DNA of 64,000 nt from Antilocapra americana. Taxonomy: Eukaryota; Chordata; Mammalia; Artiodactyla; Antilocapridae. Shown in pieces: positions 12,777 through 24,119 of this stretch; position 1 is the first letter of the stretch, and every line of letters starts with the position of its first letter. A model generated the notes under the pieces. The model had not been told where the DNA came from, did no database searches, and worked only from the letters and a program-made list of their open reading frames with translations. Position numbers and translations under genes: made by a program. The stretch spans positions 15,126,480 to 15,190,479 of the forward strand of contig ML661885.1 of the NCBI GenBank assembly GCA_007570785.1, read 5' to 3'.

Positions 12777-13154
12777 CAGTCTTTACCTGAAAAACCTTTC
12801 CTTAATAGTCTAAAAGTTGTGAAGATGTTACTTCCTGAGAGATTGAACTCTCTACAACAGCATTTCCCTGCTCTTAAAGTCAAGGACACTTTCTTGAGTT
12901 AAATTAATAAAAGATGGCTATTAAATGCTATCATATTTGTGACCCAGCATAGCCATAGCTGCTGAGTGCCTGATCTCTACACCCGACCCTTGTCCTGAAG
13001 GCAGAGGGGTGAGGAGTGACAAGGAGAATAGACTGGCCTTGGACTCAATGACACTTTCCTCCCTGTGTTCCCTCCTAGCTCAGATATCACCACCATCTTC
13101 CTAAAGCAAGAGGAAGACCCCTCCTGGTCATTATTTCATTTAAAAAAGGCATGC
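12777..13154. other. Intergenic, nothing recognised
   Basis: No classified repeat, coding sequence or RNA gene recognised. Confidence 0.45.
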
Positions 13155-13280
13155 GAGCTAAGTAGCTTCAGTCATGTCTAACTTTTTGCAATCCCCTGGA
13201 CTGTAGCCCACGAGGCTCCTCCATCTATGGGGATTGTCCAGGCAAGAACACTGGAGTGGGTTGCCATGCCCTCCTCAAGG
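13155..13280 (-). repeat. Bov-A monomer SINE fragment
   Basis: A reverse Bov-A body ('agcttcagtcatgtctaact', 'gactgtagcccacgaggctc', 'ggcaagaacactggagtggg') with no tRNA head. Confidence 0.8.
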
Positions 13281-13671
13281 GTTAACAGAGGAAGAAGTAC
13301 ATAAAAATGGTGCATTTTTCTGGGCATAAGAGTTTGGAGCAGGCGATGTAGAGAAATTCAGTGCTGGATTCTGAGAATTCAGCCAGGAGCACCGTGCTCA
13401 CCAACCTGCAAGAGCCCTTCCCTCTGGGCTGAAGTTCAAGGTCCAAACTGTGAATCAGGAAGGAGCGACCGCCAAAGTCTACTGTACCTACACTTTTTCC
13501 AGGCTTAATTGTATCACCCAGGAGTGGCCCTTCCAGTCAAAATGTCCTTTGGCTTCTCTGGTCACCCAGAAGGTGGGCACTGGGTAAGGGCCATATAACC
13601 AGGGAAGGAAATATAAATCTTCTCCCATATGAGTGTCTCAATCTTGTCCACCACACTCCATTTTCCAAACT
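13281..13671. other. Intergenic, nothing recognised
   Basis: No gene or repeat recognised between two Bov-A type fragments. Confidence 0.4.
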
Positions 13672-13792
13672 CTACTGGAGGACATGACAACCCATTCTGG
13701 TATCCTTGTCTGGAGAATGGACAGAGGAGCCTGGAGAAGTGTGGTCCATAGGGTTGCACAGAGTCGGACACAACAGAAACAACTTAGCACTC
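13672..13792 (+). repeat. Bov-tA SINE, 3' part
   Basis: The body starts at 'tactggaggacatgacaacc' and runs through 'acagaggagcctggagaagt' and 'cagagtcggacacaacag' to 'acttagcactcatgca'. Confidence 0.8.
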
Positions 13793-14599
13793 ATGCACTT
13801 CTCTGAAAGTTCAGGAAACACAGACTAAGAGAGAAGCCAGGGTAGAGTCACCCATCGCTAGAATTCCACCTCTCTCACAAGAAACGGTATAGAAGCAGCC
13901 TTCATTTCCTCCCCCTTGTTGACCTGGTTGAAGGCTAAACTCACCGCTTTGGTCTGGTCCCTTCTCTCTGCTCCAGTGCATCCTATTTAGGCTCTACCCT
14001 CAGCCTTAGAAAAATAAACTCTACAGTGCACAATCTGGGCCACAAAAATGATGGAGATGGGAAGAGACACAATAGTATGGCACCTCCTCGGAGCGAATGA
14101 AAAAAGATATTCCTTCCTTCTCCATCCTTTCCCACTTTGAACCTCATGAAAACAGAGGGGTTAACAATGTGAATCAGGCTGATGCCAAATAACAGATAGG
14201 GTGCCAGAGCCAAAACTGAGCTCTAGCATTTTCATTTCTCAACCCGTATGACTCCTCTGGTGGTTTTCTAAGATTATGAAGCTCCCCAGCAAGACCTTTA
14301 GAGCTCTGTTTGCAAAGTGGGCAACAACCATAATAGGGCGAAATTTTGTGTGAAAGTCTCTGATTCTATTGGCTGAAACCCTGTAAAACCTTCCCTGACT
14401 TTGAACTTCATCATGCTTCACATACAAATGAAACCAGCCTGCCACCAGGAAGCATGGGCACAGAGCTTGACACAAGGCTCAAGGATGTATTAGGACACAA
14501 GGTTTAATTCTGGTCTCTGTAACTCACAGATAACCTTCAGGGTACAGTCACCATGCCCACTCTGGCCAAAGTTAAAAAAAGGGCTGGGGTGGGGGGGAG
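13793..14599. other. Intergenic, nothing recognised
   Basis: About 800 bp without a recognised repeat. Frames of 76-78 codons on the - strand (13983-14213 and 14239-14475) show no known domain. The second is followed by a G-rich patch at about 14583-14600. I do not support a gene. Confidence 0.45.
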
Positions 14600-14775
14600 G
14601 ATGAAAGAGGGCTAAAAAATATGAGGAAAGAATCTGAAAAAGAATGGAGGCACACAAAAAGAATAGATCTATATATATATATATGTATAACTAAATCACT
14701 TTGCTGTACACCTATCTGAAATTAGCACAACAATGTAAATCAACTATACTTTAGTAAAAAAATTAAAATTAAAAA
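14600..14775 (+). repeat. Artiodactyl L1 3' end
   Basis: A (TA)n tract near 14670-14685 precedes 'aatcactttgctgtacacct', 'gaaattagcacaacaatgta' and 'aatcaactatactttagtaa' with an A-rich tail. This is the conserved end of artiodactyl L1 3' UTRs. Confidence 0.7.
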
Positions 14776-14799
14776 GAAAGGAAGAGGCCTCCAGACTTC

Positions 14800-14930
14800 C
14801 CTGGCAGTCCAGTTGTTAAGACTCTGGGCTTGGATTTCAAGGGACACAGGTTCGATCCCTGGTTGGGAAACTAAGATACCTGGCAGTGCTGCCAGAAAAA
14901 CACAAATGAAACAATAACAACAAAAACAGA
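14800..14930 (+). repeat. CHR-type SINE
   Basis: tRNA-Glu-like head 'acttccctggcagtccagtt', then 'ggttcgatccctggttggga', 'aactaagatacc' and an A-rich tail. Confidence 0.85.
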
Positions 14931-15019
14931 AAGAGGTCTGACCTGAGAAACAGTAATACATACAAGGAAAAAAAATTGTTTAGTCATAACACCATACTGG
15001 AATATAGGAATAATACTCA

Positions 15020-15241
15020 CTTGTGCTCAGTTGCTTCAGTTGTGTCTGGCTGTTTGCGACTCAGTGGACTATAGCCTGCAAGACTCCTCTTTCCATGGGA
15101 ATCTACAGGCAAGAATACTGGAGTGGGATGCCATTTCCTTCTCCAGGGAATTTTCCTGATCCAAGGATCGAACTCTAGTCTCTTATGTCTCCTGCATTGG
15201 CAGGAGGATTCTTTACCACTAGGGCCACCTGGAAAGCCCAA
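15020..15241 (-). repeat. Bov-tA SINE
   Basis: Complete reverse copy, from 'gctcagttgcttcagttgtg' to 'ccactagggccacctggaaa'. Confidence 0.88.
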
Positions 15242-15289
15242 TCATACTCACATGATAGCATAAATATTCTATTGAGTGATTTTTATAAT

Positions 15290-15512
15290 CAGTTCAGTTC
15301 AGTCGCTCAGTCATGTCCGACTCTTTGCGACCCCATGAACCACAGCATGCCAGGCCTCCCTGTCCATCACCAACTCCCGGAGTCCACCCAAGCCCATGTC
15401 CATCAAGTCAGTGATACCATCCAGCTATCTCATCCTCTGTCTTACCTTTCTCCTCCTGCCCCCAATCCTTCCCAGCATCATGGTCTTTTCCAATGAGTCA
15501 AAAAAAAAAAAG
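15290..15512 (-). repeat. BovB LINE, 5'-truncated 3' end, with target duplication
   Basis: The BovB 3' terminus ('cagttcagttcagtcgctca') starts the element. It continues through the antisense tail ('tcctcctgcccccaatcctt', 'cagcatcatggtcttttcca') and ends in an A-run. A 12-bp duplication GATTTTTATAAT flanks it exactly (15278-15289 and 15513-15524), which proves retroposition as a unit. Confidence 0.9.
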
Positions 15513-15529
15513 GATTTTTATAATAGTCA

Positions 15530-15640
15530 ATGTGTAAGTGTTTATTACATACTATGTCTTTCTGTGCTAGGCACTATGCTAAGCATCAGGAACTCAAGAC
15601 TAACAAGATGGGCTCCCTGCCCCAAAAGAACTTGCAGACA
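15530..15640. repeat. L2/MIR-type ancient repeat tail
   Basis: Contains 'gtgtttattacatactatgt' and 'gtgctaggcactatgctaag', the hallmark tail of L2/MIR-like elements. A similar weaker tail lies at about 16120-16190. Confidence 0.45.
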
Positions 15641-15897
15641 TCATCAGGGCATGGCAAACAGCTGGCTCAAATGTAGCCCTTCCTTCCAGCCCCCTGCCCT
15701 CTCCTATGTCAACAATTAATTGCACGTTCCTTTCTAGTGAACCAGGATACAACAGCTAAGTCAACCACCACCAGGCAGGCAAAACAGATAATCCCAAAAC
15801 AACTTCACGTTCCTTTATCACCAGAAAGGGACTCTGACCTCTTCTTCTCTAGTGATGATCATGACAATTGTTATCATGGCAACTAACGTGTCCAGAG

Positions 15898-16113
15898 GGC
15901 TTCCCAGGTGCTGCTAGTGGTAAAGAACCTTCCTCCCAATTCAGGAGATGTAAGAGATGTGGGTTCTATCCCTGGGTTTGGAAAATACCCTGGAGGAGGG
16001 CATGGCAACCCACTCCAAAATTCTTGCCTGGAGAATCCCATGGACCGAGAAGTCTGGTGGGCTACGGTCCATAGGGTTGCAAAGAGTCTGACAATGACTG
16101 AAATGACCTAACA
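15898..16113 (+). repeat. Bov-tA SINE
   Basis: Complete plus-strand copy. It runs from 'gggcttcccaggtgctgcta' through 'gagggcatggcaacccactc' to 'gactgaaatgacctaac', with a small insertion in the head (repeated 'gagatgtaagagatg'). Confidence 0.9.
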
Positions 16114-17339
16114 GGTAGCAATGTGTCCGGAGTGCTTATTGTATGCCACACCCTGTTTTGAGAGCCTTATATGCACTACCTCCTCAATTTCATTTCCCTA
16201 GAGCAGTTGGTTAACAGAAATTTTATGTGGTCATCACTGAAGACTCATTTAAAGGAAATGTGAATAAACTCCAGTGTGAGGAAATTAGATGTCCTTCAGA
16301 CGAATTTTCTACAAGTGATGGATGCTTCACATTAGAGATAACGAGAGAGCTAGTGAAATCGGCTTCCCAGGATGTCTTTGGAATTAGGATAGATTCTTGT
16401 GAGGCTATAATGAGAAGTGCAAACCTGTCTGAATGAAGAAGGACAAACCAGATGACCTTTCAGTGTTCTTTTCATTTCCGAGATTCTGTAATTTGTGGTG
16501 CTCCAGAATCAAATTTATTTTTTTGCTCAAGTCTGTGGTAAATTGTATTCATTAAATTGTCTCCATATCCACTTAGCACAGGTGACAAATTGGCAAAAGG
16601 GGGAGGGGCAGCAAGCAATTTGCAAAAGCATAGTTTTAAACTTCTATTAATCACACATCTACTTGTGCTGAAACACAAATCTTGTTTGGAGAATGACTCT
16701 CAAAAATACCTCAATGCAAGTGCTAGACGTGGTTGCAAAGGTTAAGCCCTGGAAACTCACACAGATGACTCACTATAATGTATATGAACCAACTAGTCTG
16801 TGGCAAAATGCCTTGTTTTAGGATGAGTATAATTTCATGAACATTTATTACTTGTAGAAACCAATTGATTTTGAAATTCCAGTGTTTTTTTTTTAAAAAG
16901 AAAAACCATTAATAACATTAGACAACATTTTTCCATTTTAGGAATTCAAAATTATTCCTAATTATAATTCAGGAAAATACCATTTATGTTGCACCTGATT
17001 TTAGCAAGAAATGTCCTTGTAATGCTTACTGTAAAGCCATTTGCCAAAGAGGCTAGAGCTTTAAGTAGGAAAACCCCATTCTTATTTCTCATCTTGAGAT
17101 AATGTCATTCCCGATGTTTATGTGCTTTTACATAAGACCACCTGAACTTATCTGTTCTTAAATCCTTGACTATAAGGTGAAGTCCCACCTATTAGGCTGT
17201 TTGTCCCCATCTCCACCATCACTCAGAGTAAGGCTGATATACCTCTTCCTAAATAAATTAGAATTCCATATTCCACTGATTTACTTAGAGAAAGAGAAAG
17301 CACATGCCAGCTGAAACAGAATTTAAAAAAAAAAATGGG
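16114..17339. other. Intergenic, no gene recognised
   Basis: About 1.2 kb of apparently unique sequence. A 69-codon frame at 16227-16436 (+) begins beside no promoter or Kozak context and shows no known domain. No retrocopy signature (A-tail or target duplication) is evident. Confidence 0.45.
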
Positions 17340-17515
17340 CACAGGAGAACTAAGAAGCTGGAAAAGGAGGTGGGAGTGGGGTTCTGGAAGGGGAACACAT
17401 GTATACCCATGGCGGATTCATGTCAGTGTATGGCAAAACCAACACGATAATGTAAAAGAAAAAATAAATAAATAAAGATAATCATCAAATCAAGAGCTAC
17501 GGCAGAAAAAAAAAG
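17340..17515 (+). repeat. Ruminant L1 3' UTR end with A-rich tail
   Basis: The blocks 'ggaacacatgtatacccatg', 'gcggattcatgtcagtgtat' and 'ggcaaaaccaacacgataat' are the terminal 3' UTR of ruminant L1. They are followed by a long AAATAAAT tail. The element is heavily 5'-truncated. Confidence 0.75.
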
Positions 17516-18249
17516 ACACAGAGTCTCCTATCTTTTCACTGACAGAATTTTCCGTCTATATTTCTTTCCTGTTCCCCTTGCATGGCATTTGGAAAAAATC
17601 ACCACAGAAGAGAAAGTCTAGCATATCATGAGTCCTAAGCACTGCAGCCCCTCAGAGACTTTGCCCAGCTCCCAGCAGAGCACTGACTACATTAAATGGA
17701 TGCTCCACTTCAAGAGTGCAAGCCTTTCTTGGCCCCATGTCTGTTGTTCAGATCATCAGGGGCAGTGCCAAGAATGGAACATGGGATCTGGGGAGTCAGG
17801 AAGGGCATCACCCCAGACCACTCTAGTGCCCTTAGCAGAGAAGACAAGTACCTGCTGAAGTCAAGCCCTCCCCACCACGCAGCTCGTGACCATCTAACCA
17901 CATTGTTTCTGTATCATATCCTCTTGGCTTATTTTCCTTAGAACTTAATCACACTCTGAAATGTTTTCGTGTATTTATTTGTTCACTTGTTTGTTGTTTG
18001 TTTTTCCCACTCCCACCACCCCACCCCAACCAGAATAAGCATTTCATGCAGGCAGAGATTAAACTGCTTACTCATCTCTAGTTGTGAAACCAAGCAGGAT
18101 ATTATGGGTCTCCTGGGCACAGAAGCCTCTCAGTGTCTCCCATTTCTGGTAGGGAATAGACTCCAGTCCCCATGACCTTCCCTAACGTCCAAAGGGCAAA
18201 TTTGAACAGTTACTAGTCAGGGGAGTGGATACAGGAAAGGAAAGGAAAG
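17516..18249. other. Intergenic, nothing recognised
   Basis: Moderately GC-rich unique sequence. Overlapping 63-81 codon frames on both strands at 17.63-17.94 kb lack domains and a coherent start, so no gene is called. Confidence 0.45.
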
Positions 18250-18454
18250 GGTTAGTCACTCAGCTGTGTCCGACTCTTTGCAACCCTGTGGACTGTAGCT
18301 CACCAGGCTCCTCTGTCCATGGAATTATCCAGGTGAGAATACTGGAGTGGGTTGCCATGCCCTTCCCCAGGGTATCTTGCCAACCCAGGGATCGAACTGG
18401 GGTCTTTGTCATTGCAGGCAGATTCTTTACCATCTGAGCCACCAGGGAAGCCCT
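18250..18454 (-). repeat. Bov-tA SINE
   Basis: Complete reverse copy, from 'ttagtcactcagctgtgtcc' to 'gagccaccagggaagccc'. It is preceded by an (AAAGG)n patch at 18235-18250. Confidence 0.92.
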
Positions 18455-18542
18455 GGTTCTCCCTCAAGGGATACACATAACAATATCTTTGAGCTCTTAA
18501 CAGAGCTAAAAACCCCAACAAATGGAAGACATTAACATTTTT

Positions 18543-18758
18543 GGGCTTCTCAGGTCACACTAGTGGTAAAGAATCTGTCTCCAGTGCAGGGTGCAGGTTC
18601 TCTCCAACCACAGAGATGCGGGTTCAGTCCCTGGGTTGGGAAGATCCGCTGAAGGAGAGCATGGCAGTCCACTGCAATAGTCTTGCCTGGAGCATCCCAC
18701 GGACAGAGGATCCCACATGGGGGTCACAAAGAGTTGGACATGACTAGGTGTAGCCGCA
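18543..18758 (+). repeat. Bov-tA SINE
   Basis: Plus-strand copy, from 'gggcttctcaggtcacacta' to 'gttggacatgactagg'. It has a small internal insertion near 18590. Confidence 0.88.
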
Positions 18759-18975
18759 GCAGTCTCCATTCCAGAGGAGACCTCACGGGGCCAGACTAAA
18801 GGAGTGCAGGCCCAGCACACACTCTAATTCCTACCAGCAACCCTGCCCTGGAACAACTGCCATAAAACACTTCACCAAATCCTCCCAGGTTGGGACATAC
18901 AGTTTTGAGGGTTAGGAGGCCACTGTGTCCCCCTTTGCCTGGCTAACCAATAAAGCCATTATTTTCTACTACACC

Positions 18976-20073
18976 TGCCGGGGTCCAGCCTCGGCGGGTC
19001 CGGGGGTCTTGAGGGATGGGTGGCGTCGGCGGAAGAAGAACTGAGCAGAGTCGATGTGTGGTGATGGAGCAGTCTCTCTTTTATTGTTGTTGGTTTACAG
19101 TTTTTATAGCCAAAAGACATCCCCAGTACATCATTACATCACCTATCATTCTATACAATTTTTTGTTTTCTACCTCCCATAGCAACCTTATCGTTGAGTT
19201 TATTCCCCAAACTATCATGAAACATTCCCTTTGCAGAAGTCAGATTTCTACGTAATTAGATTTAACAATAGTATGTTTACCATTTGAATGTCTTCAGTAT
19301 ACTTCATTCAATCAAGATAAGTACATCAACCTAAGTAGAAAGGTTACATTTCTCTTATCAGGTACAACTATGTAGAAGCTAGAGGGAAGGGCTTAAGCTT
19401 GAGACTGTTTATTCTAGTAACCTACTCCAGTTCTTAAGAGAAAAGAGGAAAGAGGACAAAGAGTTTAGAGAGAGGAAAGAGGACTAAGAGACAGTCAAGC
19501 AGCACTGCTTTAGCAATAAAACCCTATTAACCTTATAACTATTAAAATGAATTCCTATGTCTACATTATCCTAAAGCAATCAATATCTCCAACTATGCTG
19601 GCCACAATTATGAGCATTCCTAAGTCTCTGTCAAGCCTGATTTCTTCAAGGAAGCGAGCCTCCTCTGTGGAGTGGTCAGGGGAGTGGAAGGTGGAAAGGT
19701 GACCCAAGTACGAGCCTTTCTGGTGGTGGCCTTGCCATGACCCCCAGAGAACTCTTGGTAAACTCCCCATTAATGAGTAGTAATCCATTTAAATGTCCCT
19801 TTCATTCCTCCATAGCCCCAGGGGAAGGTGATCCACCTTCCCGGATCCTCTGGTCGATAAGGTCTGGGGGGATTATCTCAGGACGAATTCTTTCCAACTG
19901 TGACTGACCTACTGAGATGAGCCAATGTTCCGAGCATGGACAGAACTTCCAAGAAAAATACCAGGGTGAGGCTAGCCCAGGATGCCCCAATAAAGAAAGT
20001 CAGCTTTGCAAATACTTTCTTAGTCTCGTGACCTTGTCATCCGAGCAAGGGGGCATCCTGACGGCTCCCGGCA
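18976..20073 (-). mobile_element. Solo ERV LTR (class II-like), 1098 bp, 6-bp target duplication
   Basis: The element opens with TGCCGGG and closes with CCCGGCA, so it has the retroviral TG...CA ends. The 6-bp sequence TACACC flanks it on both sides (18970-18975 and 20074-20079). A 6-bp duplication is typical of class II/ERVK-like integration. On the - strand a TATAAAA (about 19104-19110) is followed within about 25 bp by AATAAA (19079-19084) and then about 100 bp to the end. This is the compact U3-R-U5 layout of betaretrovirus-like LTRs, so I assign - orientation. No gag, pol or env sequence is attached, so it is a recombination-derived solo LTR. Subfamily is not determined. Confidence 0.85.
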
Positions 20074-20079
20074 TACACC

Positions 20080-20505
20080 CAACAATCTGTCTCTGAGATT
20101 TGATTAGATACCAGTTCACAGAGGCCAGGTTTTCAGCATCAGTTCCAATACCTGGAAGGGGCTCAATAAATATTTATTGAATGAAAAGTGCCTTCATCCA
20201 GAAAGCAGGATTAGAATGGAAAAGGGGGGAAGGAAAAGTTGATATCCCATAAAGATGAGAGCACCAGTAATCTTAAGGAAGTCAAGATTAATGTTTCAGA
20301 ACCTAAGACTATGAAAGTGGGTGGTAGCTAGGCACCTCTTTTTAGGAAATACCTGCAAGGACTCATTAAACGAGTCATGTCAAGCTGGGCTCCTTGGACT
20401 ATGTCAGGTCTTGTGGGGAGAATATGTGACACAGCCTCTGCCCTAGAAGAGGCTATAGCCTTTTAGGAGATATCCCCTAAATTGTTGTCTAGAAAAGAAG
20501 GAGCA
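20080..20505. other. Intergenic with L2/MIR-like tail
   Basis: 'ggctcaataaatatttattg' at about 20159-20179 resembles an L2/MIR tail. Otherwise unique, with no gene seen. Confidence 0.4.
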
Positions 20506-20640
20506 ACTTCCCTGGCATTCCCATGGTTAAGACTCTGCACTTCCACTGCAGGGGTGCAAATTCAATCCCTTGTCAGGAAACTAAGATCGCAAATGCCTCA
20601 CTGCACAGCCAAAAAATTTAAAACAACAACAACAACAAAG
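20506..20640 (+). repeat. CHR-type SINE
   Basis: Head 'caacttccctggcattccca', then 'tcaatcccttgtcaggaaac', 'taagatcgcaaatgcc' and an (AAC)n tail. Confidence 0.85.
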
Positions 20641-21089
20641 GCAAAATAAAGTAAATACTAGGAGAGAAGTACAGGCAGAGTGCAGTAATACTGCAGGAGA
20701 CATTGAAATTAGGTAAGGAAATCTCAGAGGGCTTCAAAAAAGAAGTAACTTACATACTAACAAGCTTCTGAAACAGCCACAAAAGGAAAATAACACACTC
20801 AGTTTGAGGAACACTGAGTGATACAAAAAGTGATACAAAAGTGTTTGGTGTGTTCTAGAAACAGCAAATATTCATACTTCACCTAAGCAAGAAACTATGG
20901 AGGATTGAATGTGCAAAAGGGATAGTTCCAAAAACAAGTTGTGAAACAGTAGGGAAAAAATGTTTTATAAGCTGGAAGTAATAATAAAATTTAAAAATCA
21001 ATTCTAATAGGTGAAATAATGAATTAACTTCTATATTCTCTACAGAAAATATTACAAAATCATCATTTGAAGAGATGCTCAAAGAATTG
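20641..21089. other. Intergenic, nothing recognised
   Basis: AT-rich unique sequence; no gene or classified repeat recognised. Confidence 0.45.
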
Positions 21090-21290
21090 TGTGCTCAGTC
21101 ATGTCCCACTCTTTGCAACCCCATGGACTGTAGCCCGCCAGTCTCCTCTGTCCATGGAATTTTCCAGACAAGAATACTAGAGTGTGTTGCCATTTCCTAC
21201 TCCAGAGGATCTTCCCAACCCAGGGATCAAACCATGCCTCTTGGGTCTCCTGCATTGGCAGGCAGATTCTTTACCACTGCACTATCTTGG
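21090..21290 (-). repeat. Bov-tA SINE
   Basis: Reverse copy, from 'gtgctcagtcatgtcccact' to 'ttctttaccactgcactatc', ending in a G9 run at 21289-21297 where the head should finish. Confidence 0.88.
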
Positions 21291-21299
21291 GGGGGGGTC

Positions 21300-21748
21300 C
21301 TGTTCAAAGATTGTGTAGCCTAACATGTAGAAAGAAGATATTCTAGACATATATATATCATCCAGTTAACTAATAATAAAATATGATGCTGATTTTGTAA
21401 TAGTCTGATATTTGTTAGCTTTTAACATTTGTAGTTTGTTGTGATTTCCTTTTGCAACCTAAAATGTAGGCTCCTTTATATGTAATTTTGTTTTTCATAT
21501 GATTTTTCCTAAAGAGAAACACAAAGTTATGCAAGGACATGAAGCCTGAAACTGAGGCAGCTCTAATGAAGTGATGGAGAAGGGTCTAGAGTTGTTAGTG
21601 TTCAGTGAAGTGATGAGTGATGAAGGCCCCATTGATGGCAGAGTAGAGGGATGAAGAGATTCTGGGCTGTGGTCATCACATGGCCTGAGTTATGAAACAG
21701 GCCACATTTAATGTTATTACTGGCCCTGGAGTTTTCACATTCTGAACC
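21300..21748. other. Intergenic, nothing recognised
   Basis: Unique sequence without a recognised gene or repeat. Confidence 0.4.
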
Positions 21749-21749
21749 A

Positions 21750-22125
21750 ACTTTGTTGTTCAGTTGCTCAGTCATGCCCGACTCTTTGTGACCCCATGAA
21801 TGGCAGCACACCAGGTTTCCCTGTCCATCACCACTTCCTTGAACTTGTTCAAATCATGTGCATCGAGATAGTGATGCCATCCAACCATCTCGTCCTTTGT
21901 CATCCCTTTCTCCTCCTGCCTTCAATCTTTCCCAGCATCAGGGTCTTTTCTAATGAGATGGCTCTTCGCATCAGGTGGCCAAAGTATTGGAGTTTCAGCT
22001 TCAGCATCAGTCCTTCCAATGAATATCAGGGACTGATTTCCTTAAGGATGGACTGGTTTGATCTTGCAGTCCAATGAACTCTCAAGAGTCTTCTCTAACA
22101 CCACAGTTCCAAAGTACCAATTGTT
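21750..22125 (-). repeat. BovB LINE, 3' fragment
   Basis: Antisense BovB 3' end starting at 'ttgttcagttgctcagtcat'. It runs through 'ctcctgccttcaatctttcc', 'aggtggccaaagtattggag' and 'gactggtttgatcttgcagt' to 'ctaacaccacagttcc'. The 93-codon + frame across it is repeat, not a gene. Confidence 0.9.
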
Positions 22126-22140
22126 TTGAACCAATAAATT

Positions 22141-22562
22141 CCTTTTACGATTGAAGCTAGTGTGAACTTTTTTCCTTTCATGTAATACAAAGCCAAGTGG
22201 AAACAATAGCACACAATGCATATGAAAAGCAATTCCAAAGTACCATGTATTATTTTCATTCCTTTGAGTCTTGTTGGGTCCTAGTTCAGGCCCTCATTTC
22301 TTATCTAAATTATTAAGATAGTATTCTTGCCTCCAAAGTTTCCAGTCAAAAGCAGCAGGTCATGACTTTTGTGTATGGCTAGGGCTTCTTCTTCCTCCCC
22401 AAGACCCTGGAGGTGAACATGAGGCTTAGAAGAAAGAACTATAACTACTAGGTGCCCTAAGGTTTCAGCTTCATGAACTTTGTGATAAAACAGCCTCTGC
22501 GATTCCTAGCCCCTGCCATCAACGAGCTCATAAGCAAAACATTTTAGTGTTACTAAACTAAA
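22141..22562. other. Intergenic, nothing recognised
   Basis: Unique sequence, no recognised gene or repeat. Confidence 0.4.
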
Positions 22563-22563
22563 A

Positions 22564-22772
22564 TGGGCTTCCCTGGTGGTTCAGACAGTAAAGAATCCAC
22601 CTGCACTGTGGTAGACCTGGGTTTGATCCGTGGGCTGGGCAGATCCCCTGAAGGAGGGCATGGCAACCCACCCCAGTATTCTTGCCTGGAGAATCCCTAC
22701 AGACAGAGGAGCCTGGTGGGCTGCGGTTCGTGGAGTCACAAAGAGTCGGACACAACTGAGCAACTAAGCCCA
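22564..22772 (+). repeat. Bov-tA SINE
   Basis: Complete plus-strand copy, from 'gggcttccctggtggttcag' to 'acacaactgagcaactaag'. It is one of the less diverged copies here. Confidence 0.93.
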
Positions 22773-23294
22773 AAGTGCCCAATTAGAATATTTTAAGCAT
22801 TTCTAATGATGCCACACATACACATACATACAAGGGAAAAATGATTGATAAAAGCCAAAACATAATATTGAAAATGATATAGAGTGATATATGGATAGCT
22901 AGAAGAAAACTTAGGCAAGTGTCACCAAACAACTCTCTCTTTATGGAAGAACTGAAAATTGAAGAAAATCTTGAAATGAAATAGATATAACAGTGTCTTA
23001 TTTTATGAGGCATGAGGTTATATACAAAATAGCAGTTTTACTTTTGAGGTATTAGTGTTGAACGGTACACATGACTTGGTCAGGATCATTTTAACAGACA
23101 CTGGGAGGGTGTTTTGTGTTGCAATATGAAAATGGAAATTAGCTATTTCCCCCCCCGCCAAAAAAAATTATTCCACCCACCAGATTAAATGGAATGAATG
23201 GAGACATTCTTTAAAGTTATTAACTGCTCTGGATCATAAGGCAGGGAAGAAGAGTAAGATTTAAGTGAAAGAGCAATAATAATCTGGTGTTGGG
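22773..23294. other. Intergenic, nothing recognised
   Basis: AT-rich sequence with a C7/A-run junction near 23152-23168. No gene or classified repeat. Confidence 0.4.
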
Positions 23295-23430
23295 AATTCC
23301 TTGGCCATCCAGGGATGAGGACTCTGCACTTTCACCGCCCAGAGTGCAGGGTTCAATTCCTGGCCAGGGAACTAAGCTCCCATGAGCCATGCTGTGCAGC
23401 TAAAATATAATAATTATCATCCTGTTGTTT
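23295..23430 (+). repeat. CHR-type SINE
   Basis: Head 'ggaattccttggccatccag', then 'gttcaattcctggccaggga' and 'actaagctcccatgag'. Confidence 0.85.
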
Positions 23431-23609
23431 TTAAAAGAGAGAAGTAAAGGTATGCATGTCAGCAGACCTGGATCCCATAGTTGGCCAATATCTTAAGTTA
23501 ATTTTGAATAAATTAGAATCTCAAAATGAAGGGAGCATTTCTGCCCAAAATTTAGAGAAGATAAGAAGCAAAGAAGAATGTATTGAACTCAGAAATGAAC
23601 ATCTTTAGG

Positions 23610-23755
23610 ACTTCCCTGGTGGTCCAGTGGCTGAGACCACACTCCAACACAGGGGGCCCAGGCTCCATCCCTGCTCAGGAAACTAGATCCCACATGCCAC
23701 AGCTAAGACCCAGTATAGACAAATAAATAAATAAAATAAATAAATTTTAAAAAGA
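23610..23755 (+). repeat. CHR-type SINE
   Basis: Head 'gacttccctggtggtccagt', 'ctccatccctgctcaggaaa' and an (AAAT)n tail at about 23720-23750. Confidence 0.9.
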
Positions 23756-23814
23756 AAAAGGCATCTTTCACTTTTGTTCTAGGTTTGGGAGCCATTCAGC
23801 CCTATCTTTCTCTA

Positions 23815-23965
23815 TCTAAACAAATGTTTCTCAATCTGTTTACATTCTCAACTGTCATTGAGAGCTAGTCTTTGTTGTAGAGGGGTGTCCTGTGATTACA
23901 GGATGTTTAATAGCATCCTCACCCTCAAATACTAGATACCAGTAGCACGCCCCAGTGGAAACAAT
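23815..23965 (+). repeat. MER5A-like hAT DNA transposon
   Basis: The blocks 'aatgtttctcaatctgttta', 'gtcctgtgattacaggatgt' and 'actagataccagtagcacgc' match the MER5A body. It is truncated just before the next SINE. Confidence 0.7.
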
Positions 23966-23984
23966 TAAAAACGTTGCCAGGAAG

Positions 23985-24105
23985 ACTACCCTGGTGGTCC
24001 AGTGGTTAAGACTTCATGCTTCCAACGCAGAGGGCACAGGTCCAGTCTCCTGTGGGGGAATTAAGATCCTGAAAGCTGTGAGGCAAGAAAGAAGAAGAAG
24101 AAAGT
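23985..24105 (+). repeat. CHR-type SINE
   Basis: Head 'actaccctggtggtccagtg', then 'ccagtctcctgtgggggaat' and 'taagatcctgaaagc', with a (GAA)n tail. Confidence 0.88.
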
Positions 24106-24119
24106 GACTCTCTCAACAA

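Noticed and set aside
18976..20073. The LTR as a + strand element
   Set aside because: There is an AATAAA near 19989 on the + strand, but no TATA box lies at a fitting distance, whereas the - strand has TATAAAA and AATAAA in tight LTR order.
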